Source: Scylla paramamosain (Eukaryota > Arthropoda > Malacostraca > Decapoda > Portunidae). Taken from it: a stretch of DNA of 64,000 nucleotides. Numbering within the stretch: position 1 is the stretch's first letter; each line of letters opens with the position of its first letter. Shown here one piece after another: positions 10,621-46,204 of this stretch. The position numbers and the translations under genes were made by a program. The notes beneath the pieces were generated by a model. That model was not told the DNA's origin. It made no database searches and was given only the letters and a program-made list of their open reading frames with translations. The DNA lies in the NCBI RefSeq assembly GCF_035594125.1, contig NW_026973669.1, positions 831,001-895,000 on the forward strand, read 5' to 3'.

Positions 10621-11058
10621 CAGCGTTAAGGAGGGTTTCTCATTTTCCCAGTACACAGCATGGCGTCACTCTTCCCCTACATCACTAGCCGGGCTGTCAA
10701 ACGAGGATCAAATTCAACTTCATTCTTTCTCTGCTCCATAGTAGCTCCTCTCACTTCCCCTTACTTCTCAGTGGATTTCAGCGGCACGCCTTCTTGTTCA
10801 CTGTTATGTAACCTGTATTCTCAAACGTTTCGGTGTGTCATGACTAATTATAAGAGGTTGTAGTGGAGGTTCTGCGGGTTTTCAAGTGTTTTGTTGCTGT
10901 AGCGGTAGTTTTACGAAGATTCTGGATCAGTAATGGATGAAACACACGATTAATCTTCTTTGTGGCTTGCGAAAATAGCGCCGCACAGATGTTATAGTGA
11001 GAAGTTTTGGGGATTTCAAGCGTTTTTATGATTCTAGTGATAGTTTTACGAAGATTCT
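10621..11058. other. Unique DNA with a duplicated ~45-bp motif
   Basis: No gene. A segment around 10875-10925 (TCAAGTGTTTT, then GGTAGTTTTACGAAGATTCT) recurs diverged around 11018-11065 (TCAAGCGTTTTTATG, then GATAGTTTTACGAAGATTCT). This suggests an old foldback or MITE-related repeat next to the large palindrome. Confidence 0.5.
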
Positions 11059-11521
11059 CGCACAAAATTGAGACACAGAGGGCCATATTCTGAAACGCCT
11101 CTACGCTGCCCTCAGATTGCTTTCAAAGGGTTCCAAGTACTTGAAGTTATAAGGGTTTTTGATAGTGTTCTTTAGTGTTTTAGTGACGAATTAACAAGAG
11201 ATCTCCGTTATTAACAGGAGAAACACTCATGAGAACCCAGTTAGTCATCTCTGTGGCCTTTGAAAATAGTGATGAAAGAAGCAAGCACTTAAAATTAACA
11301 AGCGGTCTGCTCTCTCTCCACGACTATTTTTAAAGGCCACAGAGATGACTAACTGGGTTCTCATGAGTGTTTATCCTGTTAATAACGGAGAAATCTTGTT
11401 AATTCATCATTAAAACCCTAAAAAACACTATTAAAAATCCTTATGACTTCAAGTAGAGCCCTTTCAAAGCAGTCTGAGTAGAGGCGTTTCAGAATATGGC
11501 CCTCTATGTCTCTCAATATTC
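11059..11521. mobile_element. Large foldback (palindromic) element, ~460 bp
   Basis: Two inverted arms of about 200 bp (about 11059-11270 and 11323-11521) flank a 52-bp loop. Outer termini read GAGGGCCATATTCTGAAACG and its complement. Inner arm sequence includes CATGAGAACCCAGTTAGTCA. The arms are mostly complementary with small indels. This is the structure of a foldback transposon or long-TIR MITE. It has no ORF of its own. No clear target duplication is visible because the complementarity fades gradually at the edges. Confidence 0.8.
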
Positions 11522-12338
11522 CCTGTTCTTCTCAAGCCTCCCTCCTGCCGTGTCCTCCTCCAGTATTCTCTGCCGTCGTTTCACTGCTGCAGGTGACTTG
11601 GGGTTCAGGTATTGTACTGTCATGTATTGGCGCTGCGTACATTTATATCTGCTGCCTACTGTACACCTGCTGGCTGGAATCGGCCCTGCTGTGATGGAAT
11701 GGCGCGCCTGGCTTTGTTTTGGCTCCTCCATTATTCGTGTTACTCGGCCCGCTTATCTCGCCGTTGTTCTGTTTACTTGTTTCTCTGCTACAATTGTTTT
11801 TTTTATATGTATTCTGCCATTCCTCCGTTTTATTATTCTGTTTCTTTGTCATTATTTTTCTTTGTTTGTCTTTATGTTACTGTTATCTTCTATATATTCT
11901 TTCTTTTTCTCCTTCATTCTCTTTATTCCTTTATTTTGTTACTTATGTTATACAGCGCTGTTGCTCCCTATTAACTCTGCTACTCATGCACTTCTTTTAT
12001 TCCTGCTGCTAACACTGTCTACTAACTGCTTTTCTACTACGTCTCTTGTTTCGACTGTTCTGTTACTCTCTATTAATTCTGCTTAACTCTTTTTTTTTTT
12101 TTTTTGCCGCCCTTCTCCTCGACGTCTACTTAGTTGTATGCTGCAGCTCGACGTATTAATCTTCATGGCTTATATACAACCCCGAGCCTTGTCTTGTACC
12201 TGGCTCTATAATTTGTGTTCCCTAATTAGGTGTGCACAAGTGCTAAACAAACCAGAAGTAAAAGAAAAATATTTTCTATACGATTTTTTTTTTTTTTACC
12301 TCCGAAAAAGTTTTGAGCTTCTTTGCTTTTTCTTTCTC
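11522..12338. other. Pyrimidine-rich unique DNA
   Basis: T/C-rich sequence. A 196-codon hydrophobic open frame starts inside the foldback element and runs through 12086, but its composition follows the T-richness and no domain is recognised. No gene is supported. Confidence 0.5.
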
Positions 12339-13011
12339 GTATTCTCTCTGTAACTTCATTTCAAGTTTCCTATCTGACCGTTCTATTGCTGCTGTGGTAG
12401 ACGATCATTGTTCTCCTAAATCTATTAACAGTGGTGTTCCTCAGGGTTCTGTCCTGTCATCCACTCTCTTCTTATTCATTAATGATCTTCTAAACCAGTG
12501 GTTCTCAAACTTTTTTCATGAGCGACCCTATTTGGAACATTTCATTCCTTCGCGACCCAGAGTAAAGTAAAGAGAAAGAAAATGTACAATGATATATACA
12601 CTTTATTTTGGGAAAAAATAAATAATGTGTAAAGCTTGTGTACAGCAGTCAGAGACACCATTACGTGGGGCCCAGGAGGAGGGAGGTGGGGGGAAGATGA
12701 ACATATATAACAAAAGGAATTTGTGGTTAAAGAAGAATAATTCAATTAAGTAACTGAAATACACTGAAACACTGAAAGCATGATAATGTTCCTGTGTCCC
12801 TGCGACCCATCAAAATTGATCTCGCGACCCAACTTTGGGTCGCGACCCATAGTTTGAGAACCACTGTTCTAAACCAAACTTCTTGTCCTATCCACTCCTA
12901 CACTGATGATACCACCCTGCACTTTTCCACGTCTTTTCATAGACGTCCAACCGTTCAGGAAGTAAACATTTCACGCAGGGAACCCACAATACGCTAGACT
13001 TCTGATTCTGA
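12339..13011 (+). mobile_element. LINE-A copy 2, short RT fragment split by a MITE
   Basis: LINE-A RT sequence starts at the segment encoding SLCNFISSFLSDRSIAAVVD, passes motif B (SGVPQGSVLSSTLF) and is interrupted at 12496-12866 by a hAT MITE. It resumes with NQTSCPIHSYTDDTTLHF (motif C) and ends near 13011. Small deletions break the frame. Removing the MITE and one copy of its 8-bp duplication restores continuity with the other LINE-A copies, so the LINE fragment is older than the MITE. Confidence 0.88.
12496..12866. mobile_element. hAT-type MITE with perfect TIRs and 8-bp TSD
   Basis: A 371-bp non-autonomous DNA transposon. Both ends carry a perfect 16-bp inverted repeat, CAGTGGTTCTCAAACT, with subterminal GCGACCC/GGGTCGC motifs. 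It is bounded by the direct repeat TTCTAAAC at 12488-12495 and 12867-12874. This 8-bp site fits the hAT target pattern nTnnnnAn. The pre-insertion sequence is seen intact in the other LINE-A copies, which confirms the boundaries. There is no transposase. The termini recall SPIN/Charlie-type hAT ends (from memory, not searched). Confidence 0.95.
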
Positions 13012-13546
13012 GGCGTTGTTTACCCGAGGCATGAAATTTAAGTGTGGCCTGGCAACAGATACGACACCTGGGCCAGGCGGATATCTATGGCGGGGATCTG
13101 AAATTGTGTAAAATTAATTCATGATTTCTATAAGTTTTAGAGCTTTACAGTATCCCATGACGAGACGAATGACAAAAACGGACCGATACCGATTACCGAT
13201 AAACATTACACAATGACAGTATGGATGTAATAAAAGGCAAATAAAATAACAGGCTGCCTGGCACCTTGTCTGCCCGGCCATGGAGTGAGAAGCATAGAGA
13301 GTAGCAGCAAATCAGCTGAAAGTTAGTCTGCTCACAGTTTTCTTCCGAGATAGTAATAATGAATGCGTTCAGATTGTATTGTATTGTAATGTGGAGGGAG
13401 TTGAAATTGTTACCCGCCCGCTGTTGTTATCTGTCGCCCGACGCACTTGAATATCATACCACGGCTGAACTATGCCTCAAAACGCTAATGTGCATAGAAC
13501 ATTTTCGACTTAAAATAATCTGTACTTTCACAGAAACTCGTGTTAC

Positions 13547-13550
<4 letters not shown>
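13012..13550. other. Unique DNA, no gene seen
   Basis: No coding evidence. The stretch 13190-13285 (GATAAACATTACAC, then AAGGCAAATAAA and a GCCTGGCACC-type segment) weakly resembles 31268-31345 and may be an old interspersed repeat. Confidence 0.45.
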
Positions 13551-13782
<232 letters not shown>

Positions 13783-13839
13783 AACACTACAAGCACCTAA
13801 TAACACACACACCCTTCACTCAAAAATTTTAAAATCATC

Positions 13840-15003
13840 ATGGCGACTCCTACACCAGCCTCGGAGTCCCCATCTGGGGAGGGGACCATAAATGTCCCCA
13901 GGTCGGACTGCCTTTCTGTCGACGACCCTAAGTGTCTTGACACCCCCCTCAACTTTTTCTTCATTAACTTCTGCAACATTCGTGGTCTAAGATCTAATTT
14001 TCAATCTGTAGAACACCACCTCTCCTCTTCTAAACCTCATCTTCTTTTCCTCACTGAAACTCAGGTGTCTGAGGCAACTGACAGTATCCCCTTTTCTGTT
14101 CCCTCCTACTTTCTCTATCCTCATTTTCGATCCAAAGCTGGATGCTGCGTTTATGTGCGCAATGACTTAACTTGCTCTCGTGCCCACGCTCTTGAATCTT
14201 CCGAGTTTTTCACCATCTGGCTACGACTACAGAGTCACTCTCATACTAAATTTATCTGTGCTGTATACCTCTCTCCTAACTCCTCTGACTATAAGAAATT
14301 CTTTGACTACTTAACTTCCAAAGTGGAGCACATTCTGACCCTCTACCCTTTTGCAGAGATCTCCATTCTTGGAGACTTCAATGTTCACTACCAGCTTTGG
14401 CTTTCCTCTCTCTTCACTGACCATCCTGGTGAACTAGCCTACAACTTTGCTATCCTCCATGACCTAGAGCAATTGGTGCAACACCCTACTCGTATTCCTG
14501 ACCGTCCTGGAGATACGCCCAACATTTTTGACCTTTTCCTGACCTCTAATCCTTCTGCTTATGCTGTCACCCTTTCTTCTCCGTTGGGCTCCTTCGATCA
14601 CAATCTCATATCTTTATCTTGTCCTATCACTCCAATCCCTCCTCAGGATCCCCCTAAGCGAAGGTGCCTCTGGCGTTTTGCCTCTGCTAGTTGGGGGGAC
14701 CTGAGGAGGTATTTTGCTGATTTTCCTTCGAATGACTACTGCTTCCGTGTCAGAGACCCGTCTTTGTGTGCTGAGCGCATAACAGAGGTGATAGTGTCTG
14801 GCATGGAGGCGTACATTCCTTACTCTTTTTCTCGTCCTAAACCTTCTAAACCTTGGTTTAACACAGCTTGTTCTCGTGCTATACATGATAGAGAGGTGAC
14901 CCACAAAAGGTACTTAAGCCTTCCATCACCAGAATCTCATGCACTTTATATTTCTGCCCGGAACCAAGTCTGTCCTCCAACTAGCCAAAAACTCCTTCAT
15001 TAA
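13840..15003 (+). CDS. LINE-A endonuclease and linker (5' part of ORF)
   Basis: A 387-residue open frame starting with MATPTPA. Residues about 43-260 form an exonuclease-endonuclease-phosphatase (APE) domain: [13 protein letters not shown] (Asn), [10 protein letters not shown] (catalytic Glu), [14 protein letters not shown] (Asp and Asn) and GSFDHNLIS. The last is usually SDH and is SDH in the minus-strand copy, so Ser is changed to Phe here. The domain would nick target DNA to prime reverse transcription. The true protein should continue into the RT frame that starts near 14939; a frameshift cuts it near residue 370. The start agrees with the second copy, which begins at the same methionine. 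Confidence 0.85.
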   Translation: MATPTPASESPSGEGTINVPRSDCLSVDDPKCLDTPLNFFFINFCNIRGLRSNFQSVEHHLSSSKPHLLFLTETQVSEATDSIPFSVPSYFLYPHFRSKAGCCVYVRNDLTCSRAHALESSEFFTIWLRLQSHSHTKFICAVYLSPNSSDYKKFFDYLTSKVEHILTLYPFAEISILGDFNVHYQLWLSSLFTDHPGELAYNFAILHDLEQLVQHPTRIPDRPGDTPNIFDLFLTSNPSAYAVTLSSPLGSFDHNLISLSCPITPIPPQDPPKRRCLWRFASASWGDLRRYFADFPSNDYCFRVRDPSLCAERITEVIVSGMEAYIPYSFSRPKPSKPWFNTACSRAIHDREVTHKRYLSLPSPESHALYISARNQVCPPTSQKLLH

Positions 15004-16210
15004 CAGAAAATGTCAAAACCTTTCAAGATCTAACTCCCCTCGTGATTTCTGGCATCTAGCCAAAAATATCTCCAATAACTTTGCTTCTTCTTCTTTCCCT
15101 CCTCTACTTCAACCAGATGGCACCACTGCTATCACATCTATTTCTAAAGCTGAATTCTTTGCTCAAACCATTGCTAAAAACTCTACCTTGGACGATTCTG
15201 GGCTTGTTCCTCCCTCTCCTCCACCCTCTGACTACTTCATGCTACCTATTAAAATTCTTCGCAATGATGTTTTCCATGCCCTCGCTGGCCTAAACCCTCG
15301 GAAGGCTTATGGACCTGATGGGGTCCCTCCTATTATTCTCCGAAACTGTGCCTCCGTGCTTGCATCTTGCCTAGTCAAACTCTTTCAGCTCTGTCTGTCA
15401 ACATCTACCTTTCCTTCTTGCTGGAAGTTTGCCTACATTCAACCTGTTCCTAAAAAGGGTGACCGTTCTAATCCCTCAAATTACCGTCCTATTGCTTTAA
15501 TTTCCTGCCTATCTAAAGTTTTTGAATCTATCCTCAACAGGAAGATTCTTAAACATCTATCACTTCACAACCTTCTATCTGATCGCCAGTATGGATTCCG
15601 TCAAGGCCGCTCTACTGGTGATCTTCTGGCTTTCCTTAATGAATCTTGGTCATTCTCTTTTAAAGATTTTCGTGAAACGTTTGCTGTTGTCTTGGACATA
15701 TCAAAAGCCTTTGATAGAGTCTGCCACAAAGCTTTGATTTCCAAACTACCCTCCTACGGTTTCTATCCTTCTCTCTGTAACTTCATCTCAAGTTTCCTTT
15801 CTGACCGTTCTATTGCTGCTGTGGTAGACGGTCACTGTTCTTCTCCTAAATCTATTAACAGTGGTGCTCCTCAGGGTTCTGTCCTGTCACCCACTCTCTT
15901 CTTATTATTCATTAATGATCTTCTAAACCAAACTTCTTGTCCTATCCACTCCTACACTGATGATAACACCCTGCACTTTCCCACGTCTTTTCATAGACGT
16001 CCAACCCCTCAGGAGGTAAACATATCATGCAGGGAAGCCACAGAACGCCTGACTTCTGATCTTTCTAAAATTTCTGCTTGGGCAGAGCAAACTTGGTATT
16101 GTTCAATGCCTCAAAAACTCAATTCCTCCATCTATCAACTCGACACAACCTTCCAGACAACTATCCCCTCTTCTTCAATGACACTCAACTGTCCCCCTCT
16201 TCTACACTGA
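14939..16210 (+). pseudogene. LINE-A reverse transcriptase, frameshifted
   Basis: A 423-codon frame carrying the RT core. It shows AYGPDGVPPIILR (motif 0/1), PVPKKGDRSNPSNYRPIAL (motif 1/2), VVLDISKAFDRV (motif A), SGAPQGSVLSPTLF (motif B, with Val to Ala before PQG) and HSYTDDNTLHF (motif C, Asp pair at about 15959-15964). It leaves the true frame at about 16080: the G-run has three G where copies 1 and 4 have four. The thumb and C-terminal region continue in the frame at 16078-16794 (WGRANLVLFNASKTQ, then LWNSLPASVF). The 14939 methionine is internal; the protein should be continuous with the endonuclease frame. Confidence 0.85.
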
Positions 16211-16888
16211 ACATCCTCGGTCTGTCCTTTTCTTATAATCTGAACTGGAAACTTCACATCTCATCTCTAGCTAAAACAGCTTCTATGAAGTTAGGTGTTC
16301 TGAGACGTCTCTGCCAGTTTTTCTCAGCCCCCCAGCTGCTAACTCTTTACAAGGGCCTTATCCGTCCATGTATGGAGTATGCTTCACATGTCTGGGGGGG
16401 TTCCACCCATACTGCTCTTCTAGACAGGGTGGAATCAAAAGCTTTTCGTCTCATCAACTCCTCTCCTCTAACTGACTGTCTTCAGCCTCTCTTTCACCGC
16501 CGCAGTGTTGCATATCTAGCTGTCTTCTACCGCTATTTTCATGCTAACTGCTCTTCTGATCTTGCTAACTGCATGCCTCCCCTCCTTCCGCGGCCTCGCT
16601 GCACAAGACTTTCTTCTTTCTCTCACCCCTATTCTGTCCACCTCTCTAACGCAAGAGTTAACCAGTATTCTCAATCATTCATCCCTTTCTCTGGTAAACT
16701 CTGGAACTCCCTGCCTGCTTCTGTATTTCCACCTTCCTATGACTTGAATTCCTTCAAGAGGGAGGTTTCAAGACACTTATCCACCAATTTTTGACCACTG
16801 CTGTGACCCTTTTATGGGACTGGCATTTCAGTGGGCATTTTTATTTATTAGATTTTTGTTGCCCTTGGCCAGTGTCCTTCCTACATTA

Positions 16889-18775
<1,887 letters not shown>

Positions 18776-20446
18776 TCAGAGCTTGTTCCTTCTCCTCCAC
18801 CCTCTGACTACTTCATGCTACCTATTAAAATTCTTCGCAATGATGTTTTCCATGCCCTCGCTGGCTTAAACCCTCGGAGGGCTTATGAACCTGATGAGGT
18901 CCCTCCTATTGTTCTCCGAAACTGTGCCTCCGTGCTTGCACCTTGCCTAGTCAAACTCTTTCAACTCTGTCAGTTAACATCTACCTTTCCTTCTTGCTGG
19001 AAGTTTGCCTACATTCAACCTGTTCCTTAAAAGGGTGACCGTTCTAATCCCTCAAACTACCGTCCTATTGCTTTAATTTCCTGCCTATCTAAAGTTTTTT
19101 AATCTATCCTCAACAGGAAGATTCTTAAACATCTATCACTTCACAACCTTCTATCTGATCACCAGTATGGATTCCGTCAAGGCCGCTCTACTGGTGATCT
19201 TCTGGCTTTCCTTACTGAGTCTTGGTCATCCTTTTTTTAGAGATTTTGGTGAAACTTTTGCTGTTGCCTTGGACATATCAAAAGCCTTTGATAGAGTCTG
19301 CCACAAAGCTTTGATTTCCAAACTACCCTCCTACGGTTTCTATCCTTCTCTCTGTAACTTCATCTCAAGTTTCCTTTCTGACCGTTCTATTGCTGCTGTG
19401 GTAGACGGTCACTGTTCTTCTCCTAAATCTATTAACAGTGGTGTTCCTCAGGGTTCTGTCCTGTCACCCACTCTCTTCTTATTATTCATTAATGATCTTC
19501 TAAACCAAACTTCTTGTCCTATCCACTCCTACGCTGCACTTTTCCACGTCTTTTCATAGACGTCCAACTCTTCAGGAAGTAAACATTTCAAGAAGGGAAG
19601 CCACAGAACGCTTGACCTCTGATCTCTCTAAAATTTCTGATTGGGGCAAAGCAAACTTGGTATTGTACAATGCCTCAAAAACTTAATTCCTCCATCTATC
19701 AACTCGACACAACCTTCCAGACAACTATCCCCTCTTCTTCAATGACACTCAACTGCCCCCTCTTCTATACTGAACATCCTCGGTCTGTCCTTTTCTTATA
19801 ATCTAAACTGGAAACTTCACATCTCATCTCTAGCTTAAACAGCTTCTATGAAGTTAGGTGTTCTGAGACATCTCTGCCAATTTTTCTCACCCCCCCACAG
19901 CTGCTAACTCTGTACAAGGGCCTTATCCGTCCATGTATGGAGTATGCCTGGGGGGTTCCACTCATACCGCTCTTCTAGACAGGGTGGAATCAAAAGCTTT
20001 TCGTCTCATCAGCTCCTCTCCTCTAACTGACTGTCTTCAGCCCCTCTCTCATCGCTGCAATGCTGCATCTCTAGCTGTCTTCTACCGCTATTTTCATGCT
20101 AACTGCTCTCCTGATCTAGCTAATTGTATGCTTTCCCTCTTCCCGCGGCCTCGCTGCACAAGACTTTTTTTTCTCTCACCCCTATTCTGTCCACCTCTCT
20201 AATCCAAGAGTTAACCAGTATTCTCAATCATTCATCCCTTACTCTGGTAAACTCTGAAACTCACTGCCTGCTTCTGTATTTCGACCTTTTTACGACTTGA
20301 ATTCCTTCAAGAGGGAGGTTTCAAGAAACTTATCCTTCAATTTTTGACCACTTCTTTGGACCCTTTTGTGGGACTGGCATCTCAGTGTTTTTCTTTTTCT
20401 TTTGTATTTTTGTTGCCCTTGGTCCCTCCTACATAAAAAAAAAAAC
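18776..20446 (+). mobile_element. LINE-A copy 4, 5'-truncated, many stops
   Basis: Starts inside the linker (SELVPSPPPSDYFML) and runs through the RT to the conserved C-terminus and 3' UTR, ending in an A-run near 20446. Stops interrupt it, for instance at the PVPKK segment and at VFESIL. The YxDD box is deleted: the sequence jumps from HSYA to a frameshifted ALFHVF. Motifs A and B are preserved. The G-run before the thumb has four G, unlike copies 3 and 5. Non-functional. Confidence 0.9.
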
Positions 20447-21664
<1,218 letters not shown>

Positions 21665-21680
21665 GCCTTCCCCTTCCAAC

Positions 21681-43340
<21,660 letters not shown>

Positions 43341-43384
<44 letters not shown>
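43341..43384. repeat. (CA)n microsatellite at LINE-A 3' end
   Basis: About 44 bp of (CA)n replaces the usual A-run at the end of LINE-A copy 5. Confidence 0.95.
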
Positions 43385-43386
<2 letters not shown>

Positions 43387-43941
43387 CTTCACCAGCCTCT
43401 GCTGCTGGACTGTCGCGATCGCTTACAAAAGGAAACATAAATGGTCACAGCTGAGGTTGTCCTTGATGGAGATCGTGGAGAAGCGAAAAATAAAGATCAA
43501 TAAATAAATTCAAGAAAACATGAGTAAGTGAAAAACGCAGCTCTTGTCACAATAACAGCCTGTCGCTTGGTGGTTCGAGGACAGCGGTGCCATTTTTCCC
43601 CAACTGTGTGCCTGCCTGGGATGAAGCTTGGCTGTATCTCTAAAACTAACCATAGCATTTTTTATTCCCACACTCTTCCTCGAGCGCCCTTGACGAACCA
43701 GTATACATTTAGGAAATATTCCTCCCGTTGACCTTACTGGCGTTGCTTCGAGGGGACGACAGGGAGCGGCCACCCCTCAGCTGCTTCAAAAAGGAAGCCC
43801 ACGCAAGCACAGTGCTGCTCACACAAGGTCCTCAGGAACAAGTTCTCATCTCATTCATATATCGTATTATCTGCATCATCCGTTTGCACCAAATGTTTGT
43901 CATGTGTAAGAGTCAAGGTCAATAACATTAACATTCAAGGG

Positions 43942-43978
<37 letters not shown>

Positions 43979-44163
43979 AAGGCTTTGTATTTCGATCACC
44001 AATATATTTTTTTCTGTATTTGTTACTTCCTTACATAATATTCACGTATATAATTTATTTAATTTTGAAACATTTACTGAAATAAATAAATAAATGAATA
44101 AATAAATAATAAATATATATATAAATATATATAAATATATAAATAAATATATAAATATATATA

Positions 44164-44259
<96 letters not shown>

Positions 44260-44680
44260 TGTTGTTGTGAGGTGATTAACTACAATAACGTGGTTAAGTG
44301 TGCCCTATAAAGTGCACGTAACTCGTATGCACCCTTTATTACGTGTATGGCAAAACTTAAGTTTTGCCATGGGAACATATTATCAATGATGTTGTATTAA
44401 TTATTTCAGTATATAATATTTTGTGATCTAAAACATTTAGGCTCATATGTAGTGTTATTCTATTTCATTAAGTGCTATTTGCTGTGCAGGCTCAGTGTCA
44501 TTCTCTAACATTAAGTGGTCTTTGTTGTGTGAATTTAGTGTTATTCTTTACGTATTTGTACTACCGTACTTTGCTCTGTTTGATTGAAGTTAAAGGTTTC
44601 AAATGCCTCTCTGTTTCCACATGCCTTCAAAGCTTGTGATAATGAATGCACCCTTAGAAATTATGTAACAAAAGCAAGTT
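43385..44680. other. Unique DNA, (GT)n, (TA)n and a 24-bp palindrome
   Basis: (GT)n at about 43944-43974, AT-rich repeats 44080-44165, (TA)n at about 44168-44254 and a perfect 24-bp palindrome at 44347-44370. AATAAA signals lie at 43489 and 43499. No gene is seen. Confidence 0.65.
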
Positions 44681-44936
44681 ACAGGCCAAAGGCATAACAC
44701 TTGTGTTTAGTTACAGGCCAAAGGCATAACACTTGTGTTTAGTTACAGGCCAAAGGCATAACACTTGTGTTTAGTTACAGGCCAAAGGCATAACACTTGT
44801 GTTTAGTTACAGGCCAAAGGCATAACACTTGTGTTTAGTTACAGGCCAAAGGCATAACACTTGTGTTTAGTTACAGGCCAAAGGCATAACACTTGTGTTT
44901 AGTTACAGGCCAAAGGCATAACACTTGTGTTTAGTC
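44681..44936. repeat. 32-bp minisatellite, eight identical units
   Basis: Eight uninterrupted 32-bp units containing ACAGGCCAAAGGCATAACAC then TTGTGTTTAGTT. The units appear identical, so the array is young or recently homogenised. There are no spacers, so it is not CRISPR-like. Confidence 0.97.
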
Positions 44937-45778
44937 GTGCTATGCCTCTGAGTTTTTTTGTTTGTTTTATTGTTATTCGGCATTTTCTGTTTTATTGCTT
45001 TCCATGAAGTTGTATGCATTGTTATTATTTTTTTTTTTATTATTATTTTTATTTATCACCATTACCACTATTTTGTTTCACTCCCTTTCATCACCACCGC
45101 CACGAACTACACGTGGATCTGTCATTCGCTGGTATTTGAACGGTGCATGTCACGGCTGTGTGCGACATGAACTGAGGAGTGACATCTCGCACCGGAGACT
45201 CACAGCTCAGTCTGCAGTCTACACACACTCTGTATTAGCAGACAAATATACTGAAGAAATTAGTGGGGAATGTGATTCGGTCACCCACTTAAGACAGTAA
45301 CTAGTGCAACAGACACCAGGAACTATCCCAAGAACGGAGAAGGATGGAGTCCCTCGAGCCATGGGTGCAGTCACGACAACAGTGAACAATGGCGGCGATG
45401 ATACGGTACTTCAATGGCGGCAGCGGTACAAGACGGTGCCATTTCGCCACAAACATATGGAAATAAGGGAAGCTGCTAAAGTCAGTAAGCCTACAGGTGG
45501 AAATTCAGACTGGCAGCTTTTCTGCCATCTTATAAAAGTAGAAAAAAAAAATCCAAGGCCAATCAAGCTTAGTTTTGTAGAATGCTTTTTTTTTGGGGGG
45601 GTGGGGGAGGGGAGGGGGGCACAAAGAAAACCGTGTCCTCTCTCATAACTGTCCCAAGATTAATCTTTGCCTGCACTCCAGTGCAAACTTCAAATAATAT
45701 TAAATTCCCTCTTGCTGTTTTTAGTTTTGCCTTCCTAAAATGAAGAAAAATCAAACATTAGTCCTTAACGGAAATCAA
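44937..45778. other. Unique DNA, no gene seen
   Basis: T-rich then mixed-composition DNA. Short open frames (for example 45304-45648) have no recognisable domain. A G-run lies near 45594-45618. Confidence 0.5.
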
Positions 45779-46080
45779 CGGAACTTTAAAAGCAACAAAG
45801 ATTGCTGCTTAAAATATTAATATGAAAACAAAATTATGGAATGGTTAAAATATTTAAAACACAAAAAAAAAAAAAAAATGTACATATAAAAAAGAAAATG
45901 GGAAAAACCATAAAAAAAAACTTAAGCGCTAAAAATGGGAGGGTTGGTATATTAATTAATGTATTAGTTAATTAGTTCAATTTAAAGTGAGTGGGTATTG
46001 ACCCCACTGACCCAGACAAGTGCATCTGGCGTTGTTCGTTATGTGCTCAAGACACTGACTCCAGTGAGCCAGGCCCCAAG
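45779..46080 (+). repeat. Interspersed repeat R2, copy 3
   Basis: Matches 31414-31702: GGAACTTTAAAAGCAAC, AAAATATTAATATGAAAACA, GGGAGGGTTGGTAT, ATTAATTAATG and CCCCACTGACCCAGACAAGT. A-runs are expanded in this copy. Confidence 0.8.
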
Positions 46081-46204
46081 ACCCAGCGGTGTTGTTGTTA
46101 CGTATCTTCCTCACTTGCCTCCATGTTCTCCCTGTGCAAGGATGAAGTTCTTCCCAATACTATATTACTGAGAAAATAAATAAAAAAAACAGTTAAAAGG
46201 CAAT

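Larger units (their letters stand above)
13785..16885 (+). mobile_element. LINE-A copy 3, nearly full-length
   Basis: The most complete LINE-A. A short 5' leader (AAGCACCTAAT then a CA-rich CCCTTCACTC) is shared with the minus-strand copy at 52145-53215. Next come the endonuclease, linker, RT, C-terminal region and a 3' UTR ending in ACATTAAAAA. A 100-bp (TA)n follows directly. One long protein is implied, now broken by two frameshifts: near 14940-15000, and at the G-run near 16080. No RNase H, ORF1 or LTR is seen. It resembles Jockey/CR1-group elements; the exact clade needs a phylogeny. Confidence 0.93.

Noticed and set aside
11496..12086. 196-codon hydrophobic ORF resembling a membrane protein
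   Set aside because: It begins inside the foldback element and its hydrophobicity follows T-rich composition. No family pattern or second supporting signal was found.
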